From positions 1 through 64,000 of the forward strand of contig NZ_BNAH01000001.1 of assembly GCF_014653195.1 (NCBI RefSeq): 64,000 bases of DNA, in the 5' to 3' direction. The DNA comes from Thalassotalea profundi. GTDB taxonomy: Bacteria > Pseudomonadota > Gammaproteobacteria > Enterobacterales > Alteromonadaceae. Position 1 is the first letter of the stretch. The number at the start of each line of letters is the position of its first letter. The translations under genes were made by a program, and so were the position numbers. Positions 17,453 to 25,695 of the stretch are shown here, in pieces. The notes under the pieces were generated by a model. The model saw nothing but the letters and a program-made list of their open reading frames with translations. It did not search any database and was not told where the DNA came from.

Positions 17453-18280
17453 ATGACAAAACCATTAACTGCCATAATTGTAGATGATGAACCTCTTGCA
17501 CTTGAGGGATTAAAGTTACGACTTGAAAAAATTCCAGAGATAAAGGTAATTGCTGAGGCTAGTGATGGCGACCAAGCGATTCAACTTTGCCATGAATATA
17601 GTCCTGATATTTTATTTTTAGATCTACGATTGCCTGGTTTAAATGGAATTGAGGTGGTTCAGTCGCTTCAGGCAGATGTAATGCCAATGATTGTCTTTGT
17701 GAGTGCTTATGGTGAATATGCATTAGACGCGTTTGAGCTCAATGCCATTGATTATGTATTAAAACCAGCGAATTTAGGCCGATTACAAAAAACCGTCGAG
17801 CGCATAATAGAAAGACGAAATACGCAAAGTATTGATACAGAAAAATTTAAGTTATTAAAAGCGCTGGGGGAAACCTCAGGTATTTCGGTATCGGAATTAG
17901 AAAACTGGTTGGAAAGCGATCGGCCATTACCTAAAACGGGTTGCCAAGAACTCGTGATAAAAAATAATGATAATGAAAAAGTATTTTTACCGGTAAAAGA
18001 TATTCGTTGGATTGATGCGGCGGGTGACTATATGTGTGTGCATACGAATGAAGAAACCCATGTTGTACGTATTACCATGAAAAAGCTAGAAAGCCAGTTA
18101 GACGAACAAGTATTTAAACGTATTCATAAATCAACATTGGTCAACATAAACTGCATTAAAAGTATTCGCTCGATGCGCAATAGCGAAAGTATTTTAGATT
18201 TGGGTGACAATGTGCAGTTAAAAGTTAGTCGAAATTACAGTTCAGCCATTCAAGCTTTAATCGAATCCAAAAGCATTTAG
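17453..18280 (+). CDS. LytTR-family response regulator
   Basis: A 275-residue regulator with an N-terminal receiver domain (acidic pocket D11, D12; phospho-acceptor D57; conserved K in LKPA near residue 103) and a C-terminal LytTR DNA-binding domain (about 165-270, with IRWIDAAGDYMCVHT and FKRIHKSTLVNI). LytTR proteins bind paired short direct repeats and often control secreted peptides, bacteriocins or transporters. It is co-transcribed with the LytS-like kinase. Target genes are not evident from binding sites I can see. Confidence 0.92.
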   Translation: MTKPLTAIIVDDEPLALEGLKLRLEKIPEIKVIAEASDGDQAIQLCHEYSPDILFLDLRLPGLNGIEVVQSLQADVMPMIVFVSAYGEYALDAFELNAIDYVLKPANLGRLQKTVERIIERRNTQSIDTEKFKLLKALGETSGISVSELENWLESDRPLPKTGCQELVIKNNDNEKVFLPVKDIRWIDAAGDYMCVHTNEETHVVRITMKKLESQLDEQVFKRIHKSTLVNINCIKSIRSMRNSESILDLGDNVQLKVSRNYSSAIQALIESKSI

Positions 18281-18580
18281 TTTGTCGGTACACCATTCGT
18301 CTGGATATTGTTTCGTGTTATCGCATTAATTCATAAAAAATTAATGATGCCGCAACAATAGCGCAAGACACCGCATTTCAATTGTAACACTTTTTTAATT
18401 CACACAATATATTGTTGCACTAAATTCACCAATTTAGTGTGGGGGACAGCTTAAACCGTTTTAAAAAATATAATAAGTAAGCTGTTTTACTATCGAGTCA
18501 GTTAAATAATGCAATAGATAAAAAATACAACAGCATTAAATAACGGGCAAAAAGTAAAAATCGGGTATTTGGAAAACATT
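18281..18580. other. Intergenic region upstream of the laminarin locus
   Basis: 300 bp without an ORF. It contains a perfect 9-bp inverted repeat (CACTAAATT and AATTTAGTG, 18418-18439, four-base loop) followed by a G-rich run rather than T residues, so an operator is more likely than a terminator. The promoter of the GH16 gene must lie here. Confidence 0.5.
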
Positions 18581-21247
18581 ATGATTAAAGTTGCAAAAAA
18601 AATCACACAATTGTGTGTTTTAGTTTCAACTACATCCTTAATTGGGTGTGGTGGAAGTGTTGAAACTAAAACAGACCCAAGTAATTTCGAGCCAGAAAAA
18701 CCAGTCAGTAATTGGGAAATGGTTTGGTATGACGAATTTGATGCTAGTTCAATAGATAGCCAAAAATGGACGCATGAAGTTAACTGTCAAGGCGGCGGTA
18801 ATGCCGAAAAGCAATGTTATACAGAAAGTAGCGAAAATTCATTTCTTAGCGACGGAAAACTTATCATTAAAGCTTTACCTGCAGAAGAAGGTGCTGAATT
18901 ACCTTACACTTCTGCACGTATCGTCAGCCGTCATAAAGGTGACTTTAAGTACGGTCGTTTTGAAATCAGTGCTAAATTACCTAGTGGACAAGGAAGTTGG
19001 CCAGCATTTTGGATGATGCCAACAGACAGCATTTATGGTGGCTGGCCTAAGTCAGGTGAAATCGACATTATGGAAGCCGTTAATATTGGTGTTGTTGATG
19101 ACGAAGGTAATATCGAAAACAATGTCCATGGTACCTTGCATTACGGTAAAGAATGGCCAAACAATGCCCATACAGGAAAAGCTTATAGTTTTCCTGATGG
19201 CGTAAACCCTTCTGAAGGTTTTCACACGTATGCCGTTGAATGGCAAGAGGGTGAAATTCGCTGGTATGTAGACGACTACCTTTATGCCACACAACGTAAA
19301 TCAGTGGTTAGAAAAAATAGTAAAGATCAGGCTGTAGGCTTAGCGCATCGCGGCTGGTTTACCGAAAACTTTGATAACGTTACTGGTGAATTAACGACAT
19401 ACTGGGATAACGCACCGTTTGACCAAGAGTTTTTTATGATATTAAACTTAGCGGTAGGTGGAAACTGGCCTGAAAACGTTAACAATTTAGGCATCGACGC
19501 TGAAGCCTTTGCTAATGGTCAAACTTTCGAAATAGATTATGTACGTGTTTATCAATGTAACTTAAATCCAGATACGGGCAAGGGCTGTGAAACTGTTCGT
19601 GGTGGTTACGACAGTCTTGATGATGCGCTAGTTGAAGGTGCAGCACCTATCCCATCTCCTCCTTCTACAGGTATTGCGCAAAACTTAACAATTTTCGCGG
19701 GTAACTTTAATGCAAACTGGCCTGCATGGGATTGTTGTGGTGGCTCTGTGCCGGCGATTGTTGAAGATGCCGAGCAGGGCGATGTAGTTGAATTTATTGT
19801 GGGAGCTGCTCCGACGGTAAATGGCTTTGTTACTCGTGATGAATTTATTGAAGATCCTGATGGCAAAGCAACACCTTTTGATGCTTCACCTATGATCGAA
19901 AACGGTACTATTACCTTTGATATGAAAATAGTATCAATGCCTAATGATGCCAGTGCGGCATGGCTTTTTAAAGTAGAAAGTAGTGGCGGTAGTACGGCTG
20001 CTGAAGTTTCATTACTTGATAATGTAGAAGGTGTAGTTCCTGTTGCAGGACAATGGCAAACCTATACTTTTTCTTTACAAGCATTAGCTGATGCTGGCTT
20101 AGATTTAAGTGCAATCGATGTTGTTATGATCTTCCCTGCATGGGGGGCTGGTGACGGTGCAGTGTACCGTGTGAATAATTTAATGATTGGCGATGATAGT
20201 GCAGTTTCACCTAAATTAGTTATTTTTGAAGACGAAGAAAACACGAGCTGGCCTGCATGGGATTGTTGTGGTGGCACTTTCCCAACCACAGAAATTGATG
20301 ATGAATCACATGGCGCAGTTACCGAATTTATGATTGGCGCAACACCTACCGTAATGGGTTTTACTACAAGGGAAGAATTTATTACTGACCCAGAAGCTAA
20401 AACCTCACCATTTGATGCTACAGGCATTTTAGCGAATGGTGTTATTCAATTTGAAATGAAAGTAGTGGCTCTTCCTAATGATGCTTCCGCGCCTTGGATA
20501 TTTAAAGTTGAGGCTGATAATGCGGCAACAGCAGTTGAACTTGATATTTCAGAAAGTGTAGAAGGACTTGCTCCTACTGAAGGCCAATGGCAAACCTATA
20601 CCTTTAAACTATCTGATTTAGCGAATGCTGGTCTAGACGCCAGTGCTATTGATGTCTTAATGATTTTCCCAGCATGGGGAGCTGGCGATGGTGCTATTTA
20701 TCGTATTGATAATGTTAAAATTTATGATCCTTTAGCCGTTGATAGTTTCGCTGGTCATGTACTGTTTGATGATCAACCTAAAGAACAATGGAGCATTTGG
20801 GATTGTTGTGGGGGAAGCACTCCAACGATTGAAAATGATGATACCGAGCATGGTTTAACGGCTGAATTTGTTATTGGTAGCACACCAACTGTCATGGGTA
20901 TTCTTGCTGACGACGATGTTTATTTAGACGCAAGTAACTTACTTTCTGGCGGCATTGTGCAATTTGAAATGAAAGTTGTTACAGCACCCAATGATGCGAG
21001 TGCACCTTGGTTATTTAAAATAGAATCAGGTGATGCAACGGGCGCAGTAGAGCTTAACTTAACAGACAGTCAAGAAGGTGTTGCCCCTGTAACCGGTCAA
21101 TGGCAAACCTATACATATTCATTACAAGCGTTATTTGACGCTGGCTTAGATATTAGTCAAATCGATGTACTCATGTTTTTCCCTGCATGGGGATCGGGTG
21201 ATGGTGCGGTATACCGCATAGATAACGTAGTTATAAAAACGCCGTAA
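18581..21247 (+). CDS. GH16 endo-beta-1,3-glucanase (laminarinase) lipoprotein with three C-terminal repeats
   Basis: Predicted surface or periplasmic laminarinase, 888 residues from the ATG at 18581 (RBS GGAAAAC). It has a lipoprotein signal (TTSLIGC) and a GH16 domain (about residues 45-325) with the catalytic GEIDIMEAV motif, where the two glutamates are nucleophile and acid/base. Three tandem modules of 177-180 residues follow (about 365-535, 540-715, 720-888), each beginning with WDCCGG and ending with FPAWG-GDGA-YR-(I/V)(D/N)N. These resemble the C-terminal galactose-binding-like domain of ExoP glucanases and probably bind glucan. It opens a locus with a TonB receptor, a sugar transporter and a GH3 enzyme. 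Confidence 0.9.
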   Translation: MIKVAKKITQLCVLVSTTSLIGCGGSVETKTDPSNFEPEKPVSNWEMVWYDEFDASSIDSQKWTHEVNCQGGGNAEKQCYTESSENSFLSDGKLIIKALPAEEGAELPYTSARIVSRHKGDFKYGRFEISAKLPSGQGSWPAFWMMPTDSIYGGWPKSGEIDIMEAVNIGVVDDEGNIENNVHGTLHYGKEWPNNAHTGKAYSFPDGVNPSEGFHTYAVEWQEGEIRWYVDDYLYATQRKSVVRKNSKDQAVGLAHRGWFTENFDNVTGELTTYWDNAPFDQEFFMILNLAVGGNWPENVNNLGIDAEAFANGQTFEIDYVRVYQCNLNPDTGKGCETVRGGYDSLDDALVEGAAPIPSPPSTGIAQNLTIFAGNFNANWPAWDCCGGSVPAIVEDAEQGDVVEFIVGAAPTVNGFVTRDEFIEDPDGKATPFDASPMIENGTITFDMKIVSMPNDASAAWLFKVESSGGSTAAEVSLLDNVEGVVPVAGQWQTYTFSLQALADAGLDLSAIDVVMIFPAWGAGDGAVYRVNNLMIGDDSAVSPKLVIFEDEENTSWPAWDCCGGTFPTTEIDDESHGAVTEFMIGATPTVMGFTTREEFITDPEAKTSPFDATGILANGVIQFEMKVVALPNDASAPWIFKVEADNAATAVELDISESVEGLAPTEGQWQTYTFKLSDLANAGLDASAIDVLMIFPAWGAGDGAIYRIDNVKIYDPLAVDSFAGHVLFDDQPKEQWSIWDCCGGSTPTIENDDTEHGLTAEFVIGSTPTVMGILADDDVYLDASNLLSGGIVQFEMKVVTAPNDASAPWLFKIESGDATGAVELNLTDSQEGVAPVTGQWQTYTYSLQALFDAGLDISQIDVLMFFPAWGSGDGAVYRIDNVVIKTP
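19717..21244 (+). repeat. Three intragenic tandem repeats in the GH16 gene
   Basis: Units start near 19.69, 20.22 and 20.76 kb with a period of 531-540 bp. Units 1 and 2 share an uninterrupted identical stretch of over 20 bases around the WDCCGG codons (19717 and 20248), which indicates recent duplication or gene conversion. Confidence 0.85.
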
Positions 21248-21317
21248 TCACTTGTCATTAACAACAGAGTGGCGTTAAGCGACTCAATCGATACTAATTT
21301 TAAGTAAGTAGGTAAAC

Positions 21318-24278
21318 ATGAAACATATTAATTTTACTAAAAAACGTTTAACTGTTTATATTTCAGCAATTATTGCCGCTAGTGTAAACAATACAGTAAT
21401 GGCGGAAGAAACGACTCAAGCTAATAATACCGAAATAGAAATAATAGAAGTCAGTGGTATTCGTGGTGGTTTAATTCGTTCAATGGATTTAAAGAGACAT
21501 GAGTCGGGTGTAGTTGATGTTATCTCAGCTGAAGATATGGGGAAGTTTCCAGATACTAACCTTGCTGAATCATTGCAACGTATTACCGGGGTATCTGTTA
21601 GTCGTTCAAATGGAGAAGGCAGTCAGATAACCGTACGTGGTTTTGGACCAGACTTTAACTTAATCACCTTAAATGGTCGTCAAATGCCAGGTACAGGGAA
21701 TACGCGATCTTATAGTCTAGAGAATTTATCATCAGACGGTGTGTCTTCATTAGAGGTATATAAAACTGCACGCGCTAAAAATCCAAGTGGTGGTTTAGGG
21801 GCTACAGTCAATATAGTCACCTTAAAACCTTGGGATAGCCCAGGTGAGCGCTACTCGCTTTCAGCTAAAGCTATTCACGATTCATCAAACGTTGAAGGTG
21901 ACGATGTAACGCCTGAATTATCAGCATTGTATTCAAATACATTTAATGATGACACTTTAGGTTTTGCAGTGTCGTTTAACCATCACCGCAGAGACTTTCA
22001 AAAACAACAAGCGAGCATTCAAGGCTGGCAAGCAAATGTTGCATTACCCACTAATTTAGACGCTGATAAAGTGGTAGATCCTCGTTTATTAGATGAAGAG
22101 GGGGAGCGCATAGGTAATCACTTCTTCCCACGAGATATGAATTACGGTATCGAGAATATTCAACGAGAACGAACTAACGGCCATGTGGTTTTACAATATG
22201 CGCCAATCGACGATTTGACCTTTTCGTTAGATTACACAGGTACTCGTGCCATTACCGGAATGAACTCTATTGGGTGGGGAATGTGGAATGACTATGGTGG
22301 TAACATTAATGCCTATGAAATTGATGCAAATGGCACCGTAATTTATGCTGATATTAGCGGCAATGACGGTTCTTTCACTGCCTCTAGATCAACCACTGAA
22401 GTTGAAGAAAAATCATTAGGTTTTAATATCGAGTGGCAAGCGACAGATACATTATTTTTATCACTCGATTATCATGACTCAAGTAGTGAAACTGATAATG
22501 GTATTGATGAAGGCTTAGGCAGTCATGGTTCTTTGGTATTAGGCTCTGATCAACTTGAGACTAAAGTGTATGACTATCGGGAAGGAGATATTCCGCAAGC
22601 CGAAATTTTCTGGAAAAACGGTACGAGCGTGTTAGCTCCAGGTGAAATAGATACGCATTTTAGCCAATTTATTCATTCACCAGGGAAATCTGAAATTGAA
22701 CAACTTCAACTTCACGGTTCTTGGGATAATACCTTTGATATACCATTAGTTGATGTCAAATTTGGAATCGCTCGCACAGAACAAACGATGGGTGGTTCTA
22801 ATGCATGGAGTGGTTTAATTGGCGGATTTTTATTTAATCCAGCTTGGCCTGAAATGTTACCAGACGGTATGTTTACTTATAATGATACCAGTAATTTTCT
22901 TGATGCTTTTGAAAGTGGTGGTAGTAATTTAAACCCTAATTATTACTACACTTTTGATTTTGACGAAGTGGTTGCTCGATCTGAAGCTTTTCTAACGAAT
23001 GAAGTATTAGGTGGTGATGATTATTTTGCGACAACAGCCTATCATGATATGGGTACTTATTCTGCCGGTTCAGTTACAGAAGAAACCACCAGTATTTACG
23101 TACAATCAAGCTGGGAGTTTGAAGTTGCTGATTATCCCGTACAACTCAACTTTGGTGTGCGCTATGAAGAGACTGATGTAACAAGTCAAGTATTACAACC
23201 TATTCCAACAAGTGTTTGGTGGAAAGGTGGTAGTGAATGGCATACCCAATATATAGATGGAGAAGATACCTTTTTAACCTTAACAGGTAAGCACGATGTT
23301 TTCTTACCTATGCTCGATATCAAAGTCGATATTACTGATGAACTTGTTGGGCGTTTTTCGTGGGGTAAAACTATTGCAAGAGCGCCACTCGGTGCATTAG
23401 CAGGTGGCAGAAGTTTATCCGGAAGCCCTAAAATTGGCTCACGAAATGGAAGCGAAGGCAATACCAACTTATTGCCATTTGAGTCAACCAATCTTGATTT
23501 AAGCCTTGAATATTATTATGCCGATGGGAGTTATGCGGCTATTGGTTACTTTAAAAAAGATGTTGAAAACTTTATTGGTAATGAAATCGCGTCTTTAGAG
23601 ATAGATGGTTTTTATGATATTTATCTTGGGCCACGTTGGAAACAAGCAGAAAGTGATTTAATTGCTAATGGCGAGCAAGCCACTAACGATGCAATATTTG
23701 CTCAAATGCAAGCCAATGGCGCTACGTTAAATGCGCAAGGTTATATCGAACCTGTATCGGGTGATCCATTAATGACATGGGATATTAGCCGCCCCTTTAA
23801 CAGCCCAGAAACTAAATCAGTAGATGGTTTTGAACTGGCCTTACAACATTTATTTGGTGAAACAGGTTTTGGTGTAGGTGTAAATGCTACTTTTGTTGAC
23901 GGTGATGTTGAATTTGACGTGAATAGTTTAAGCCAACAAACACCACTTGCAGGACTAAGTGACTCAGCAAACTTCCAAGCTTTTTATGAAAAAGAAGCGC
24001 TGTCAGTAAAAGTCACCTACGCATGGCGAGACGAATACCTTATTGGTGTGGGACAAAATGAAGGTTCTTCAGATAACCCTCCTCAATTTGCTAAAACATT
24101 TGGTCAATGGGATATGAGTATTAACTATAACCTAACTGAAAACCTTACGGTGTTCTTTGAAGGTCTCAATCTTAATAACGAGACTGAACAAGGTTACGGT
24201 CGTTATGAAGAGCAGTTTTTATTTGCTCGCCAGTACGGTCCACGTTATGCCATAGGTGCAAGATTTAGCTTTAAATAA
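21318..24278 (+). CDS. TonB-dependent receptor, probably for beta-glucan oligosaccharides
   Basis: Outer-membrane active importer of 986 residues. It has a signal peptide (to about residue 29, VMA), a plug domain (about 45-170, with NLAESLQRITGVSVSR and ITVRGFGPDFNLITLNGRQM) and a 22-strand barrel ending in the C-terminal aromatic signature RFSFK. The sequence style matches carbohydrate receptors of Alteromonadales. Flanked by a GH16 laminarinase and sugar genes, it most likely imports laminarin oligosaccharides. It is closed by an intrinsic terminator. Confidence 0.92.
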   Translation: MKHINFTKKRLTVYISAIIAASVNNTVMAEETTQANNTEIEIIEVSGIRGGLIRSMDLKRHESGVVDVISAEDMGKFPDTNLAESLQRITGVSVSRSNGEGSQITVRGFGPDFNLITLNGRQMPGTGNTRSYSLENLSSDGVSSLEVYKTARAKNPSGGLGATVNIVTLKPWDSPGERYSLSAKAIHDSSNVEGDDVTPELSALYSNTFNDDTLGFAVSFNHHRRDFQKQQASIQGWQANVALPTNLDADKVVDPRLLDEEGERIGNHFFPRDMNYGIENIQRERTNGHVVLQYAPIDDLTFSLDYTGTRAITGMNSIGWGMWNDYGGNINAYEIDANGTVIYADISGNDGSFTASRSTTEVEEKSLGFNIEWQATDTLFLSLDYHDSSSETDNGIDEGLGSHGSLVLGSDQLETKVYDYREGDIPQAEIFWKNGTSVLAPGEIDTHFSQFIHSPGKSEIEQLQLHGSWDNTFDIPLVDVKFGIARTEQTMGGSNAWSGLIGGFLFNPAWPEMLPDGMFTYNDTSNFLDAFESGGSNLNPNYYYTFDFDEVVARSEAFLTNEVLGGDDYFATTAYHDMGTYSAGSVTEETTSIYVQSSWEFEVADYPVQLNFGVRYEETDVTSQVLQPIPTSVWWKGGSEWHTQYIDGEDTFLTLTGKHDVFLPMLDIKVDITDELVGRFSWGKTIARAPLGALAGGRSLSGSPKIGSRNGSEGNTNLLPFESTNLDLSLEYYYADGSYAAIGYFKKDVENFIGNEIASLEIDGFYDIYLGPRWKQAESDLIANGEQATNDAIFAQMQANGATLNAQGYIEPVSGDPLMTWDISRPFNSPETKSVDGFELALQHLFGETGFGVGVNATFVDGDVEFDVNSLSQQTPLAGLSDSANFQAFYEKEALSVKVTYAWRDEYLIGVGQNEGSSDNPPQFAKTFGQWDMSINYNLTENLTVFFEGLNLNNETEQGYGRYEEQFLFARQYGPRYAIGARFSFK

Positions 24279-24288
24279 AAACACGTAA

Positions 24289-24326
24289 GCGCGGTGTTTA
24301 CAAGGAATTAAACACTGCGTTTTTGT
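24289..24326 (+). terminator. Intrinsic terminator after the TonB receptor gene
   Basis: A stem of about 11 bp (CGCGGTGTTTA with TAAACACTGCG, one mismatch) and an 8-base loop, followed by TTTTTG. It may let the receptor be expressed above the downstream genes. Confidence 0.75.
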
Positions 24327-24381
24327 TTTAAATATTATCTAAATTTCACCCAACAATTTTTTAATTAAAGGATTTTTGATT

Positions 24382-25674
24382 ATGGCTTCAATGTCGATAA
24401 TTAATGAACCACAACATAATGCGCAATCAACTCAATTAGCAAGTGGTAATAGATTTGCGTTAGTGTCTTTAACGTCGTTATTTTTTATGTGGGGTTTTAT
24501 CACGTGCCTTAACGATATTTTAATTCCGTATTTAAAAGGCACGTTTGACTTGTCATACACACAAGCCATGCTTATACAGTTTTGCTTTTTTGGCGCATAT
24601 TTTATTGTGTCGCTACCTGCGGGAGCGTTAGTCGGTAAAATTGGTTATAAAAAAGGTATTGTCGCTGGTCTTACTATTTCAAGTATTGGTTGCTTGCTCT
24701 TTTATCCCGCGGCGCAACTGCACATTTATGCGTTGTTTTTGTTTGCTTTATTTGTATTGGCCTCAGGCATTACACTTTTACAAGTGTCGGCTAACCCATA
24801 CGTAAGTGTATTGGGACCAAGTAAAACGGCCTCTTCACGGTTAACTATGACTCAAGCTTTCAACTCTTTAGGCACAACCGTTGCGCCATTTTTTGGTGCT
24901 TGGCTTATCTTTAGTGGAATGGATAGTGGGGTTGAAGGTACGAGTGCACAAGCTGAAGTAATAGGGGCTTCTGCCGTTCAAATGCCTTACTTTTTAATCG
25001 CATTTACCTTATTAGTTTTAGCGGTTATTTTTTCTTTTTTGAAATTACCAGACTTAGGAAAAAGTGATGATAGTCAAACTACCCCTAAAAAATCCTGGCA
25101 ATATCGTCATTTAAAATTAGGTGCAATCGGTATTTTTCTTTATGTCGGTGCTGAGGTTGCTATTGGTAGTTTTTTAATTAATTTTCTTAATGATCCAAAC
25201 ATTGCAGGACTAAGTGAATCAGAAGCCGCTAAGTTTATTGCCTATTATTGGGGCGGGGCTATGGTTGGACGATTTATTGGCGCATTAGTTATGCAAAAAG
25301 TATCAGCAGGTAAAGTATTAGGCTTTAATGCCTGTATTGCCATGCTGTTAATTGTTATTGCCGTTATGTTTGATGGGGCATTAGCTATGTGGTCAATACT
25401 TGGCGTTGGATTATTTAACTCTATTATGTTTCCTACCATTTTTAGCTTGGCTATTAATAACTTAGGCGATGCAACAAGCCATGGCTCAGGTGTTTTATGC
25501 TTAGCGATTGTTGGTGGTGCGATTGTGCCATTAATTCAAGGCGTATTGGCTGACTCAATTGGAGTGCAGCTTTCATTTATTTTACCCATTGTTTGTTATC
25601 TCTATATTGGTTATTACGGCTTAAAAGGCTGTAAACCTGTACTTAATTCATCACCTTCACTTAAATCTAACTAA
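24382..25674 (+). CDS. MFS sugar:proton symporter (FucP/GluP-type)
   Basis: Inner-membrane transporter of 430 residues with 12 predicted helices. The sequence fits the FucP/GluP group ([35 protein letters not shown]), which carries glucose, galactose or fucose with protons. The ATG at 24382 has AAAGGA nine bases upstream; the TTG at 24376 is less likely. In this locus it would take up glucose released from laminarin by the GH3 enzyme. Confidence 0.92.
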   Translation: MASMSIINEPQHNAQSTQLASGNRFALVSLTSLFFMWGFITCLNDILIPYLKGTFDLSYTQAMLIQFCFFGAYFIVSLPAGALVGKIGYKKGIVAGLTISSIGCLLFYPAAQLHIYALFLFALFVLASGITLLQVSANPYVSVLGPSKTASSRLTMTQAFNSLGTTVAPFFGAWLIFSGMDSGVEGTSAQAEVIGASAVQMPYFLIAFTLLVLAVIFSFLKLPDLGKSDDSQTTPKKSWQYRHLKLGAIGIFLYVGAEVAIGSFLINFLNDPNIAGLSESEAAKFIAYYWGGAMVGRFIGALVMQKVSAGKVLGFNACIAMLLIVIAVMFDGALAMWSILGVGLFNSIMFPTIFSLAINNLGDATSHGSGVLCLAIVGGAIVPLIQGVLADSIGVQLSFILPIVCYLYIGYYGLKGCKPVLNSSPSLKSN

Positions 25675-25695
25675 TTGTAATAAAGGTAATTAACT

